Shown here: positions 8,802 through 17,675 of the stretch, in pieces
Position numbering within the stretch: position 1 is the stretch's first letter
How the letters are laid out: every line of letters begins with the position of its first letter
Source of the DNA: Streptococcus mitis
Lineage (GTDB): Bacteria; Bacillota; Bacilli; Lactobacillales; Streptococcaceae
Direction: 5' to 3'
Assembly (NCBI GenBank): GCA_018364455.1
Contig: JAGZLW010000010.1
Span: 1 to 55,598 of the forward strand
DNA length: 55,598 nt
The notes under the pieces: generated by a model
The model's database searches: none
Told to the model about the DNA's origin: nothing
What the model saw: only the letters and a program-made list of their open reading frames with translations
Program-made: the position numbers and the translations under genes

Positions 8802-9032
8802 TTAGGGATGGCTATCTTTCTTAGAATTACTCAACATGTGAGTAAAGAAGTCTTTGTATCGATACTTGAGATAGTTCTCATGTAAAAATAACAAAGATAT
8901 ATAGAAAATCATAAAAACTGTAGTCAGATAAAACACATCAAATGCAGTTCGCGCATAGTAAGTGGCTGATTGATAAGAGCCAATAGCTGCCACAATCAAC
9001 CAAGGAAGATACTTGTAATACTTATTTAGCAT
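8802..9032 (-). CDS. Small membrane protein of unknown function
   Basis: The protein has 76 residues and I do not recognise its family. Two hydrophobic segments are visible: YLPWLIVAAIG at about residues 8-18, probably extending on, and FDVFYLTTVFMIFYISLLFL at about 31-50. A charged, Lys-rich C-terminal tail follows. A perfect AGGAGGTG (complement of 9040-9047) precedes the ATG at 7 nt, so it is very likely translated. Upstream on the same strand lie TATAAT (complement of 9066-9071) and a consensus cre box (9090-9103), so expression is probably catabolite-controlled. It stands alone between two plus-strand genes. Confidence 0.75.
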   Translation of the reverse strand: MLNKYYKYLPWLIVAAIGSYQSATYYARTAFDVFYLTTVFMIFYISLLFLHENYLKYRYKDFFTHMLSNSKKDSHP

Positions 9033-9065
9033 AAGAATGCACCTCCTATATTCTATTTCAACGTT

Positions 9066-9103
9066 ATTATATTCCTTTGTACTTAAAGATGAAAGCGATT
9101 ACA
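9066..9103 (-). promoter_or_regulatory. Promoter and cre site of the small membrane-protein gene
   Basis: On the minus strand TATAAT (complement of 9066-9071) has a weak -35 about 17 bp upstream. The 14-mer at 9090-9103, read on either strand, fits the CcpA consensus TGNAANCGNTNNCA: TGAAAGCGATTACA on plus, TGTAATCGCTTTCA on minus. It overlaps the -35, the expected place for CcpA repression. The rest of the 9104-9227 stretch holds only a 10-codon ORF at 9182 and AT-rich sequence. Confidence 0.6.
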
Positions 9104-9227
9104 CAAAAACAAATTCAAATTTTTAATAGGAAAATCTCCTGTTTTTCTGTTTTATTACGAATAGAAGAGTAGGAGGAGTAAATGTATCTAAATTATGTGA
9201 GATTTTTAAAATAGTTTAGATAAATTA

Positions 9228-9256
9228 TTGACATATTTAAATCTGAATGTTACAAT
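9228..9256 (+). promoter_or_regulatory. Promoter of the lipoprotein gene
   Basis: TTGACA (9228-9233), a 17-bp spacer and TACAAT (9251-9256) form a near-consensus promoter about 55 bp before the start codon. Confidence 0.75.
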
Positions 9257-9310
9257 AATATTACAAAAAGATTTCATTATATTTCTAAAACATTACAAAG
9301 GAGTAGAAAA

Positions 9311-10015
9311 ATGAAAATGAAAAAGAAAACCTATATCAAATTGATGGCAGCAACTGTATTGGCTTCTACCTTGCTGTTAGGAGCTTGTGGAAATAAAAAG
9401 GAAACAACTCAAGCAAGCAGTTCTGCTAAGACAAGCCAATCATCAAGCTCTAAAGTAGCTTATGCTAGCAAAGAAAGCAAGACTCAGAAGTCCTCAAGTT
9501 CAGCTGCATCTGAAAAGGCCAAGGCATCTACTGATCAGTCTGCAGCAACTGCAACACCATCACAAGCGGCACCTGCACCAGAGCAAAGACAAGGTCAAGA
9601 AGTGTCTAATCAACAGGCAGCTAGTCAACAAACGCCTGCTCAGGCTCCTTCAACTCAACAGGCTCCTCAAGTCCAGTCTAACCAATCAAGCTATGACCCA
9701 ACAACTGACCGTAAACTTCAAGACAAGCAAGCAGAGCAGAATAAACGCTATAAGGGTGTTTTAGCCATGGTAGACGGTGATTTCTCAGCAGCAGCTGGCA
9801 ACTGGAAGGGAGAAAATAGCGAAACCATCACAGTTTCATCAGGTGGTCAATTTACAGTAGAATCTGCTGATGGAAAGAAAGAAAATTACTCTATCAGAGG
9901 CTACTCTTATACTCTTGATGGTGGTAAGTATAATGCCAAAATTGGTGGAGGAAAAATCATCCAAATTACAACAGGAGCGGATGGTAAGGTTTCCAGTGTT
10001 GCTTTGAGTCAATAA
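9311..10015 (+). CDS. Surface lipoprotein with Ser/Ala/Gln-rich linker and small C-terminal domain
   Basis: The protein has 234 residues. The signal peptide ends in the lipobox LLLGACG (Cys near residue 26). Residues about 30-135 are a low-complexity, Ser/Ala/Gln/Pro-rich stretch, likely an extended spacer through the wall. The C-terminal ~85 residues form a small compact domain with KRYKGVLAMVDGDFSAAAGNW and a GKYNAKIGGGKI beta-rich end. This resembles the small DUF6287-like lipoprotein domain of streptococci, but I cannot assign a function. It is monocistronic, with its own promoter and terminator. The RBS AAAGGAG lies before the ATG; Met3 is an alternative start. Confidence 0.8.
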   Translation: MKMKKKTYIKLMAATVLASTLLLGACGNKKETTQASSSAKTSQSSSSKVAYASKESKTQKSSSSAASEKAKASTDQSAATATPSQAAPAPEQRQGQEVSNQQAASQQTPAQAPSTQQAPQVQSNQSSYDPTTDRKLQDKQAEQNKRYKGVLAMVDGDFSAAAGNWKGENSETITVSSGGQFTVESADGKKENYSIRGYSYTLDGGKYNAKIGGGKIIQITTGADGKVSSVALSQ

Positions 10016-10050
10016 TAGCTCTCAGTATTTGAATTTTTACAATCAAAGAA

Positions 10051-10086
10051 AATCCGTCAGCTCAAATAAGAGTCGACGGATTCTTT
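10051..10086. terminator. Bidirectional terminator between convergent genes
   Basis: The exact 8-bp arms AATCCGTC (10051-10058) and GACGGATT (10075-10082) are followed by CTTTTAT on plus and preceded by A-rich sequence that becomes T-rich on minus. It serves both the lipoprotein gene and the convergent hslO-dus-isochorismatase unit. Confidence 0.75.
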
Positions 10087-10637
10087 TATACTTGTACTTG
10101 GGTTAAAAATTCTTCTGTAGTAAGAATTTGAGCAAATTCATCTTGTAGAGAAAGGAGATTAATCTCATGGATAGTCTCAGGAGAGATGGCCTGACCGTTT
10201 TTGTTAGATAGGGTAAAACTGGCAGTAGCATCTGCTAGTAAAGTGACTTCAAAACCAAGATTTGCTGCCATTCGTGTCGTAGTAGACACACAATGAGGCA
10301 ACGTCAAACCAACAACGACTAAATGACAAATCTGATTTTTTCGTAAATATGTTTCAAGATTTGTTCCAATAAAGGCACTATTAACCGTTTTTTGAAAGAC
10401 AGGTTCTGAAGCAACTGGTTCAAATCCACTTTTAAACTCCTGATTTTGTTTGTTATGAAATTGCGACTGGGGATTGTCAGATATGTGTTGAACATGTAAG
10501 ACTGGAAGAGCGTGTTTACGAAAGTATGCCAGTACCCTCAATGCTTGTTGTTCAGCTTGAGAGTTGTTCCGTTCTCCCCAGATAGGGTTATCAAATGCTT
10601 TTTGCATATCGATAATCAGTAGAGCAGTATGAACCAT
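10086..10637 (-). CDS. Isochorismatase-like cysteine hydrolase
   Basis: The protein has 183 residues and belongs to the isochorismatase-fold superfamily. It has the catalytic triad positions: Asp in ALLIIDMQ, Lys in VFQKTVNSAF, and the nucleophile Cys in VVGLTLPHCVSTTTRMA. Members hydrolyse small amides or N-carbamoyl compounds (nicotinamidase-like); the substrate here is unknown. The start at 10637 gives the conserved MVHTALLIIDMQ N-terminus and lies one base after the stop of the upstream dihydrouridine synthase gene, so the two are co-transcribed. A longer reading frame upstream would overlap that gene and is not supported. Confidence 0.85.
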   Translation of the reverse strand: MVHTALLIIDMQKAFDNPIWGERNNSQAEQQALRVLAYFRKHALPVLHVQHISDNPQSQFHNKQNQEFKSGFEPVASEPVFQKTVNSAFIGTNLETYLRKNQICHLVVVGLTLPHCVSTTTRMAANLGFEVTLLADATASFTLSNKNGQAISPETIHEINLLSLQDEFAQILTTEEFLTQVQV

Positions 10638-10638
10638 T

Positions 10639-11619
10639 TTAAGCCTTATCCAACTGCAAGAGAGCCTCAATCTCTGCCAGAGTGCTAGCTTGTGAAATGG
10701 CTCCACGGAGTTTGGCAGCGCCAGATGTTCCACGGAGGTAGTGAGGAGCGAGGCCACGGAACTCACGAACTGCTACGTTTTCTCCTTTGAGGTTAATCAA
10801 GCGTTTCAAATGTTCGTAGGCGATTTTCATCTTGTCCTCAAAGGTCAAATCAGGTAGGATTTCTCCTGTTTCAAAGTAATGGTTGATTTGGTTGAAGAGG
10901 TAAGGATTTCCCATGGCAGCGCGGCCGATCATGACTGCATCAGCACCGACTTCTTCGATGCGTTGTTTGGCTTCTTGGACAGTACGGATATCACCGTTGG
11001 CGATAAATGGAATCTTGGTCAAAGCTTGAGCTACGTCGTGTAAGGTCTCAAGGTCTGCGTGACCTGTATACATTTGCTCACGGGTACGGCCATGCATGGC
11101 GAGGGCAGAAACACCTGCTGCTTCAGCAGCGAGGGCATTTTCTACTGCAAGAGACGGGTCAGCCCAGCCTGTACGCATCTTGACAGTAAGTGGGATATCA
11201 AGGACAGACTGGACCTTGTTGATGATAGAGTAAATCTTATCTGGGTCCTTGAGCCACATAGCACCAGCTTCGTTCTTCACGATTTTGTTAACTGGACAGC
11301 CCATGTTGATATCCACGATATCGGTTTTGGTATTTTCTTGGATAAATTCTGCTGCGCGTGCTAGGCTGTCTTCATCGCTACCAAAAAGTTGGATAGAGAC
11401 AGGGTTCTCACCTTCATCAATATGAAGCATGTGCAAGGTTTTTTCATTGTTGTATTGGATTCCCTTGTCAGAGACCATTTCCATGACAACGAGTCCAGCT
11501 CCGAGCTCTTTTGCGATAGTACGAAAGGCTGAGTTGGTCACGCCAGCCATGGGTGCTAAAACGGTACGATTGGGAATCTCAACATTGCCAATCATAAAGG
11601 GTGTATTAAGATTTGTCAC
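10639..11619 (-). CDS. dus: tRNA-dihydrouridine synthase (Dus family)
   Basis: The protein has 326 residues and is an FMN-dependent TIM-barrel enzyme that reduces uridines in the tRNA D-loop. Motifs are VLAPMAGVTNSAFR, MGCPVNKIVKNEAGAMW with the catalytic Cys, LTVKMRTGW, MHGRTREQMYTGHAD and IANGDI...GADAVMIGRAAMGNP. I choose a GTG start at 11619 because GGAGG lies about 9 nt upstream and the product begins TNLNTPFMIGNV as in streptococcal homologues; an ATG 30 nt upstream would add ten residues. The start overlaps the end of hslO by 14 nt. Confidence 0.92.
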   Translation of the reverse strand: MTNLNTPFMIGNVEIPNRTVLAPMAGVTNSAFRTIAKELGAGLVVMEMVSDKGIQYNNEKTLHMLHIDEGENPVSIQLFGSDEDSLARAAEFIQENTKTDIVDINMGCPVNKIVKNEAGAMWLKDPDKIYSIINKVQSVLDIPLTVKMRTGWADPSLAVENALAAEAAGVSALAMHGRTREQMYTGHADLETLHDVAQALTKIPFIANGDIRTVQEAKQRIEEVGADAVMIGRAAMGNPYLFNQINHYFETGEILPDLTFEDKMKIAYEHLKRLINLKGENVAVREFRGLAPHYLRGTSGAAKLRGAISQASTLAEIEALLQLDKA

Positions 11620-12478
11620 GAATGAGTTCCTCCAGGTCGTTTTCATCAAAGTTGTAAGTTGTTTGGCAGAATTGACAAGTGATTTCTGCCCCGTGGTCTT
11701 CCTCTTTCATTTCCTGTAAGTCTGAGCTTGGAAGGCTAGCAAGAGCGTTCATAAAGCGTTCATGGCTACAGTCACATTGGAAACGGATTTCTTCTTCAGA
11801 AAGACGCTTGTAGGCCTCGTCACCGTAGATAGCTTTGAGGAGGGCTTCGATATGGTCTTCACTTTCCAGAAGGGTCGAGATAGCTGGCATTTCTTGGATG
11901 CGTTTCTCAAAACGGGCAATCTCTTCTTCCTTGGCTCCCGGCAAGACTTGGACTAGGAAACCACCTGCAACCTTGACCTTGTCTTCTTCGTCCAAAAGGA
12001 CATTGAGACCGACTGCTGAAGGGGTTTGTTGGCTTTCAGTCAGGTAAAAGGCAAGGTCTTCACCGATTTCCCCAGAAATGAGGGGAGTCATAGAGTTGTA
12101 AGGATTTCCAGTGCCGTAGTCTGTGATAACGAGAAATTGACCATTTCCAACAAAAGGTCCGACTAGAACTTCACCAGTTGCAGTCTTTTTGATGTCAACA
12201 CCAGGATTTTGAACATAGCCTTTAACGTTCCCCTTGGTGTCAGCGACGGTGATGATAGCACCTAGAGAGCTAGATCCCAGCACCTTAACTGTTAGTTTAG
12301 TATTTCCTTTTTCATTGGCTGCGAGAATCTGGCTAGCGATAAGAGTTCGACCAAGCGCTACAGTTGAGCTAGCTTGGGTTTGGTGTTTTTCTTGAGCAGT
12401 GCGGACGGTTTCTGTGCTATCAAGGACAAAAGCACGAAAGGCTCCGCTTTCTGATATAGTTTTAATAATTTTATCCAT
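11606..12478 (-). CDS. hslO: Hsp33 redox-regulated chaperone
   Basis: The protein has 290 residues, the standard length. Hsp33 is a cytoplasmic holdase activated by oxidation. The C-terminal zinc/redox switch is visible as CDC (in IRFQCDCSHERF) and CQFC (in ITCQFCQTTYNF). The N-terminal core begins MDKIIKTISESGAFRAFV. The ATG at 12478 gives this conserved N-terminus; reading further upstream would add 71 residues unlike the family. It is the first gene of a minus-strand operon with dus and the isochorismatase-like gene, divergent from the Mga-like regulator. Confidence 0.94.
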   Translation of the reverse strand: MDKIIKTISESGAFRAFVLDSTETVRTAQEKHQTQASSTVALGRTLIASQILAANEKGNTKLTVKVLGSSSLGAIITVADTKGNVKGYVQNPGVDIKKTATGEVLVGPFVGNGQFLVITDYGTGNPYNSMTPLISGEIGEDLAFYLTESQQTPSAVGLNVLLDEEDKVKVAGGFLVQVLPGAKEEEIARFEKRIQEMPAISTLLESEDHIEALLKAIYGDEAYKRLSEEEIRFQCDCSHERFMNALASLPSSDLQEMKEEDHGAEITCQFCQTTYNFDENDLEELIRDKS

Positions 12479-12642
12479 AGCTACTATTTTAGCATAAAAA
12501 TGCCCAAAGGGGGAGCTGTGTGTTTGTTGATTTTTAGGATAATGGACTGGGAAATCAGCATGAAAATAAAAAGAGAAACAGATTATTTCAGCATTTGTAA
12601 GATTTATGCTATGCTTAAGGTAGAAAATGAAAGGGGTAACAA

Positions 12643-14070
12643 ATGTATTTAGGAGATTTGATGGAAAAGGCCGAATCTGGCCAATTTTCAATCCTTTCCT
12701 TTCTATTACAAGAGTCTCAGACGATTGTCAAGGCTGTAATGGAGGAAACAGGATTTTCAAAAGCAACTCTAACCAAATATGTCACCCTGCTCAATGACAA
12801 GGCTTTGGATAGTGGCTTAGAGCTGACTATTCACTTAGAAGATGAAAATCTGCGTCTGTCTATCGGTCCAGCTACCAAGGGGAGAGATATTCGGAGCTTG
12901 TTTTTGGAGAATGCTGTTAAATACCAGATTCTTGTTTATCTTCTCTACCACCAACAGTTTTTAGCCCATCAGCTGGCTCAAGAATTGATGATTAGTGAGG
13001 CGACGCTTGGCCGCCACTTGGCTGGTTTAAATCAGATTTTGTCAGAATTTGACTTATCCATCCAAAATGGCCGTTGGCGAGGCCCAGAACATCAGATTCG
13101 CTATTTCTATTTCTGTCTTTTCCGTAAGGTCTGGTCCAGTCAGGAGTGGGAAGGTCACATGCAGAAACCAGAGAGAAAACAGGAGATTGCTACACTAGAA
13201 GAAATCTGCGGTGCGAGTTTGTCTTCGGGGCAGAAATTGGACTTGGTTCTCTGGGCTCATATCAGTCAACAACGTCTCCGTGTCAATGCCTGTCAGTTTC
13301 AAGTGATAGAAGAGAAAATGCGAGGGTATTTTGACAATATTTTCTACCTTCGTTTGTTGAGAAAGGCTCCGTCCTTTTTTGCTGGTCAACACCTTCCTCT
13401 AGGGACTGAGGATGGGGAGATGATTATATTCTTCTCTTTCCTTCTATCTCATCGTATTCTTCCTCTTCATACTATGGAGTATATTCTTGGTTTTGGAGGG
13501 CAGTTGGCAGATTTGCTGACGCAATTGATTCAAGAAATGAAGAAGGAGGAGTTGCTGGGGGATTATACAGAGGATCACGTTACCTACGAACTCAGTCAGC
13601 TTTGTGCTCAAGTCTATCTATACAAGGGCTATATCTTACAGGATCGCTACAAGTACCAGTTAGAGAATCGTCATCCATATTTACTCATGGAACATGATTT
13701 TAAGGGAACGGCAGAGGAGATTTTTCATGCCTTGCCTGCCTTTCAGCAAGGAACGGATTTGGATAAGAAAATTCTCTGGGAATGGCTCCAGTTAATCGAA
13801 TATATGGCTGAAAACGGTGGCCAACATATGCGGATTGGTCTGGATTTGACATCTGGTTTTCTTGTCTTTTCAAGGATGGCAGCTATTTTAAAACGGTATT
13901 TGGAATACAATCGTTTTATCACCATTGAAGCCTATGACCGAACTCGGCATTATGATTTGCTGGTTACCAATAACCCGATTCATAAGAAGGAACAGACCCC
14001 AGTCTATTATTTAAAAAACGACTTGGATATGGAAGATTTGGCAGGGATTCGTCAGTTATTATTTACCTAA
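12643..14070 (+). CDS. Mga-family helix-turn-helix transcriptional regulator
   Basis: The protein has 475 residues. Two N-terminal helix-turn-helix regions are visible: VKAVMEETGFSKATLTKYV near residues 30-50 and LAQELMISEATLGRHLAGL near 105-125. A long helical PRD/EIIB-like C-terminal half follows, typical of Mga and related PTS-linked virulence regulators. It stands alone upstream of the glycerol operon in the same orientation; control of glpKOF is possible but only positional. The RBS AAAGGGG precedes ATG 12643; an in-frame ATG at 12661 is an alternative. A strong terminator follows within a few bases of the stop. Confidence 0.8.
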   Translation: MYLGDLMEKAESGQFSILSFLLQESQTIVKAVMEETGFSKATLTKYVTLLNDKALDSGLELTIHLEDENLRLSIGPATKGRDIRSLFLENAVKYQILVYLLYHQQFLAHQLAQELMISEATLGRHLAGLNQILSEFDLSIQNGRWRGPEHQIRYFYFCLFRKVWSSQEWEGHMQKPERKQEIATLEEICGASLSSGQKLDLVLWAHISQQRLRVNACQFQVIEEKMRGYFDNIFYLRLLRKAPSFFAGQHLPLGTEDGEMIIFFSFLLSHRILPLHTMEYILGFGGQLADLLTQLIQEMKKEELLGDYTEDHVTYELSQLCAQVYLYKGYILQDRYKYQLENRHPYLLMEHDFKGTAEEIFHALPAFQQGTDLDKKILWEWLQLIEYMAENGGQHMRIGLDLTSGFLVFSRMAAILKRYLEYNRFITIEAYDRTRHYDLLVTNNPIHKKEQTPVYYLKNDLDMEDLAGIRQLLFT

Positions 14071-14096
14071 AAGGCTTGGTTAACCCAGGCCTTTTT
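14071..14096 (+). terminator. Intrinsic terminator after the Mga-like gene
   Basis: The arms AAGGCTTGG and CCAGGCCTT pair with one wobble, enclose TTAAC and are followed by TTTTT. Confidence 0.85.
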
Positions 14097-14153
14097 GTGA
14101 AATTCACACAATCTCCTCACATTTTTTAAAAAATTAAAAAAAGTTGATGAACG

Positions 14154-14177
14154 AGAAAGCGCTTTATTTTGTATACT
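14154..14177 (+). promoter_or_regulatory. cre site and -10 of the glp operon
   Basis: AGAAAGCGCTTTAT (14154-14167) has the palindromic AAAGCGCTTT core of a CcpA-binding cre element and lies 4 bp upstream of TATACT (14172-14177). Its place between the presumed -35 and the -10 suggests direct repression by CcpA when glucose is present. Confidence 0.75.
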
Positions 14178-14228
14178 AGTTAGTGTAAAGAGGAGACATC
14201 CTCAAGAACATTATCAGGAGGACAGCAC

Positions 14229-15737
14229 ATGTCACAAGAAAAATACATCATGGCCATTGACCAGGGAACTACAAGTTCTCGTGCCATTATTTTCAACAAA
14301 AAAGGAGAAAAAGTTAGCTCGAGTCAAAAAGAGTTTACTCAGATTTTCCCTCAAGCTGGTTGGGTAGAGCACAATGCCAATGAAATTTGGAACTCTGTTC
14401 AGTCAGTTATTGCGGGTGCTTTCATCGAAAGTGGTGTCAAGCCAAATCAAATCGAAGCAATAGGGATTACCAACCAGCGTGAAACAACTGTCGTCTGGGA
14501 TAAGAAAACAGGCCTTCCTATCTACAACGCAATTGTTTGGCAGTCACGCCAGACAGCACCTTTGGCTGAACAACTAAAAAGCCAAGGTTATGTGGAAAAA
14601 TTCCATGAAAAAACTGGTTTGATCATCGATGCTTACTTCTCTGCTACCAAGGTTCGTTGGATTTTGGACCATGTAGAAGGCGCTCAAGAGCGAGCAGAAA
14701 AAGGAGAATTGCTCTTTGGTACCATTGATACTTGGTTGGTTTGGAAATTGACAGACGGTGCATCTCATGTAACGGATTATTCAAATGCAGCCCGAACTAT
14801 GCTCTACAATATTAAAGAACTTAAATGGGATGATGAAATTTTGGAAATTCTCAACATTCCTAAGGCTATGTTGCCAGAAGTTCGTTCTAACTCTGAAATC
14901 TACGGTAAGACAGCGCCATTCCATTTCTACGGTGGAGAAGTGCCAATCTCAGGTATGGCTGGGGACCAACAGGCAGCCCTCTTTGGACAGTTGGCCTTTG
15001 AACCAGGTATGGTCAAGAATACTTATGGAACAGGTTCTTTCATCATCATGAATACTGGTGAAGAAATGCAGTTGTCTGAAAATAACCTCTTGACAACGAT
15101 CGGTTACGGAATCAATGGCAAGGTTTACTATGCCTTGGAAGGTTCAATCTTCATCGCAGGAAGTGCCATTCAGTGGCTTCGTGACGGTCTTCGCATGGTT
15201 GAAAATTCACCAGAATCTGAAAAATATGCCCGTGATTCTCACAACAACGATGAAGTTTATGTCGTTCCAGCCTTTACAGGTCTAGGAGCTCCATACTGGA
15301 ATCAAAACGCTCGTGGTTCTGTCTTTGGCTTAACTCGTGGAACAAGTAAAGAAGACTTTATCAAGGCGACTTTGCAATCTATCGCTTATCAAGTGCGTGA
15401 CATCATCGACACCATGCAAGTGGATGCGCAGACAGCTATCCAAGTCTTGAAAGTAGATGGTGGTGCAGCCATGAACAATTTCCTCATGCAGTTCCAAGCT
15501 GATATTTTGGGAATTGACATCGCACGCGCCAAAAACTTGGAAACAACAGCTCTAGGTGCAGCCTTCCTAGCAGGTTTGTCAGTGGGCTATTGGAAAGACT
15601 TGGATGAGTTGAAACTCTTGAACGAGACAGGAGAGCTCTTTGAACCATCTATGAACGAATCTCGCAAGGAACAACTCTACAAGGGCTGGAAGAAAGCTGT
15701 AAAAGCAACCCAAGTTTTTGCGGAAATCGACGACTAA
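14229..15737 (+). CDS. glpK: Glycerol kinase
   Basis: The protein has 502 residues and is a FGGY-family kinase that makes glycerol 3-phosphate from glycerol and ATP in the cytoplasm. Motifs are MAIDQGTTSSRAIIF (phosphate 1), GITNQRETTVVWD, the glycerol-site region WQSRQTA, GMAGDQQAALFGQ and VDGGAAMNNFLMQFQADILG. It includes the His-containing activation-loop region (AYFSATK) seen in enterococcal/streptococcal enzymes that HPr can phosphorylate, though I cannot confirm the His by alignment. The RBS AGGAGG lies 8 nt before the ATG. It is first gene of glpK-glpO-glpF, with a cre site in the promoter. Confidence 0.95.
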   Translation: MSQEKYIMAIDQGTTSSRAIIFNKKGEKVSSSQKEFTQIFPQAGWVEHNANEIWNSVQSVIAGAFIESGVKPNQIEAIGITNQRETTVVWDKKTGLPIYNAIVWQSRQTAPLAEQLKSQGYVEKFHEKTGLIIDAYFSATKVRWILDHVEGAQERAEKGELLFGTIDTWLVWKLTDGASHVTDYSNAARTMLYNIKELKWDDEILEILNIPKAMLPEVRSNSEIYGKTAPFHFYGGEVPISGMAGDQQAALFGQLAFEPGMVKNTYGTGSFIIMNTGEEMQLSENNLLTTIGYGINGKVYYALEGSIFIAGSAIQWLRDGLRMVENSPESEKYARDSHNNDEVYVVPAFTGLGAPYWNQNARGSVFGLTRGTSKEDFIKATLQSIAYQVRDIIDTMQVDAQTAIQVLKVDGGAAMNNFLMQFQADILGIDIARAKNLETTALGAAFLAGLSVGYWKDLDELKLLNETGELFEPSMNESRKEQLYKGWKKAVKATQVFAEIDD

Positions 15738-15778
15738 TATTGGAAGAATAGAGCGACTTAGTTAGAAAGTGTGTAAAT

Positions 15779-17605
15779 ATGGAATTTTCAAAGAAAACAC
15801 GTGAATTATCAATTAAAAAAATGCAAGAACGTACCTTGGACCTCTTGATTATCGGTGGAGGAATCACAGGTGCTGGTGTAGCCTTGCAGGCGGCAGCTAG
15901 TGGTCTAGATACTGGTTTGATTGAAATGCAGGACTTCGCAGAAGGAACATCCAGCCGTTCAACAAAATTAGTTCACGGAGGTCTTCGTTACCTCAAACAA
16001 TTTGACGTAGAAGTTGTATCAGATACGGTTTCTGAACGTGCAGTGGTTCAACAAATTGCTCCACATATTCCAAAACCAGACCCAATGCTCTTGCCAGTTT
16101 ACGACGAAGATGGAGCCACTTTTAGCCTTTTCCGTCTTAAAGTAGCTATGGACTTGTACGATCTTTTGGCAGGAGTTAATAACACGCCAGCTGCTAATAA
16201 GGTCTTGAGCAAGGAAGAAGTCTTGGAACGCCAGCCAAACTTGAAGAAAGAAGGCTTGGTAGGAGGTGGGGTTTACCTTGACTTCCGTAACAACGATGCA
16301 CGTCTCGTGATTGAAAACATCAAACGTGCCAACCAAGACGGTGCCCTCATTGCCAACCACGTTAAAGCAGAAGGTTTCCTATTTGACGAAAGTGGCAAGA
16401 TTACAGGTGTTGTAGCTCGTGATCTCTTGACAGACCACGTCTTTGAAATCAAGGCCCGTCTGGTTATTAACACAACAGGTCCATGGAGCGACAAAGTACG
16501 CAATTTGTCTAATAAGGGAACCCAATTCTCACAAATGCGTCCAACTAAGGGAGTTCACTTGGTAGTGGATTCAAGCAAGATCAAGGTTTCACAGCCAGTT
16601 TACTTTGACACAGGTTTGGGTGATGGCCGTATGGTCTTTGTTCTCCCACGTGAAAATAAGACTTACTTCGGTACAACTGATACAGACTACACAGGTGATT
16701 TGGAACATCCAAAAGTGACGCAGGAAGATGTAGATTACCTACTTGGCATTGTCAACAACCGCTTCCCAGAAGCCAACATCACCATTGATGATATCGAAAG
16801 CAGCTGGGCAGGTCTTCGGCCATTGATCGCAGGCAATAGCGCTTCTGACTACAATGGAGGAAATAACGGAACCATCAGTGATGAAAGCTTTAACAACTTG
16901 ATTGCGACCGTTGAATCTTATCTCTCTAAAGAAAAAACTCGTGAAGATGTAGAGGCTGCTGTTAGCAAGCTTGAAAGCAGTACCTCTGAGAAACATTTGG
17001 ATCCATCTGCAGTTTCACGTGGTTCGAGCTTGGACCGAGATGACAATGGCCTCTTGACCCTTGCTGGTGGTAAAATCACAGACTACCGTAAGATGGCTGA
17101 AGGAGCTATGGAGCGCGTGGTTGACATTCTCAAAGCAGAATTTGACCGCAGCTTTAAACTCATCAACTCTAAGACTTACCCTGTTTCAGGTGGGGAATTG
17201 AACCCAGCAAATGTGGACTCAGAAATCGAAGCCTTTGCGCAACTTGGAGTATCACGTGGCTTGGATAGCAAGGAAGCTCATTACCTAGCAAATCTTTACG
17301 GTTCAAATGCACCGAAAGTCTTTGCCCTTGCTCACAGCTTGGAACAAGCGCCAGGACTCAGCTTGGCGGACACCTTGTCTCTTCATTATGCAATGCGCAA
17401 TGAGTTGGCTCTGAGCCCAGTTGACTTCCTCCTTCGCCGTACCAACCACATGCTCTTTATGCGTGATAGTTTGGATAGCATCGTTGAGCCAGTTTTGGAT
17501 GAAATGGGACGATTCTATGACTGGACAGAAGAGGAAAAAGCAGCTTACCGTGCTGATGTCGAAGCGGCTCTCGCTAACAACGATTTAGCAGAATTAAAAA
17601 ATTAA
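15779..17605 (+). CDS. glpO: Alpha-glycerophosphate oxidase
   Basis: The protein has 608 residues and is an FAD enzyme. It oxidises glycerol 3-phosphate to DHAP with O2 and produces H2O2. The FAD-binding dinucleotide motif is LLIIGGGITGAGVALQA, followed by GTSSRSTKLVHGGLRYL. The length above 600 and the Ser/Asp-rich insert near residues 360-420 distinguish the streptococcal oxidase from GlpD dehydrogenases. H2O2 release by this enzyme is a known cytotoxic trait of mitis-group streptococci and mycoplasmas. It lies 41 nt after glpK and before glpF. Confidence 0.95.
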   Translation: MEFSKKTRELSIKKMQERTLDLLIIGGGITGAGVALQAAASGLDTGLIEMQDFAEGTSSRSTKLVHGGLRYLKQFDVEVVSDTVSERAVVQQIAPHIPKPDPMLLPVYDEDGATFSLFRLKVAMDLYDLLAGVNNTPAANKVLSKEEVLERQPNLKKEGLVGGGVYLDFRNNDARLVIENIKRANQDGALIANHVKAEGFLFDESGKITGVVARDLLTDHVFEIKARLVINTTGPWSDKVRNLSNKGTQFSQMRPTKGVHLVVDSSKIKVSQPVYFDTGLGDGRMVFVLPRENKTYFGTTDTDYTGDLEHPKVTQEDVDYLLGIVNNRFPEANITIDDIESSWAGLRPLIAGNSASDYNGGNNGTISDESFNNLIATVESYLSKEKTREDVEAAVSKLESSTSEKHLDPSAVSRGSSLDRDDNGLLTLAGGKITDYRKMAEGAMERVVDILKAEFDRSFKLINSKTYPVSGGELNPANVDSEIEAFAQLGVSRGLDSKEAHYLANLYGSNAPKVFALAHSLEQAPGLSLADTLSLHYAMRNELALSPVDFLLRRTNHMLFMRDSLDSIVEPVLDEMGRFYDWTEEEKAAYRADVEAALANNDLAELKN

Positions 17606-17617
17606 GAAAAAATAAAA

Positions 17618-17660
17618 GAGGCGGAGGGCAGGACTCCTAGTCTACCCTCTCCTCCTTTTT
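17618..17660 (+). terminator. Attenuator-like hairpin between glpO and glpF
   Basis: The arms GAGGCGGAGGG and CCCTCTCCTCC pair with small irregularities and are followed by TTTTT, 15 nt before the glpF start. It probably reduces transcription into glpF relative to glpKO, or marks a processing point. Confidence 0.65.
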
Positions 17661-17675
17661 AATGGAGACAGAAAA

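Noticed and set aside
11650..12691. Long N-terminal extension of Hsp33 to 12691
   Set aside because: The extra 71 residues do not resemble the family and overlap the divergent regulator's start region; ATG 12478 gives the conserved N-terminus.
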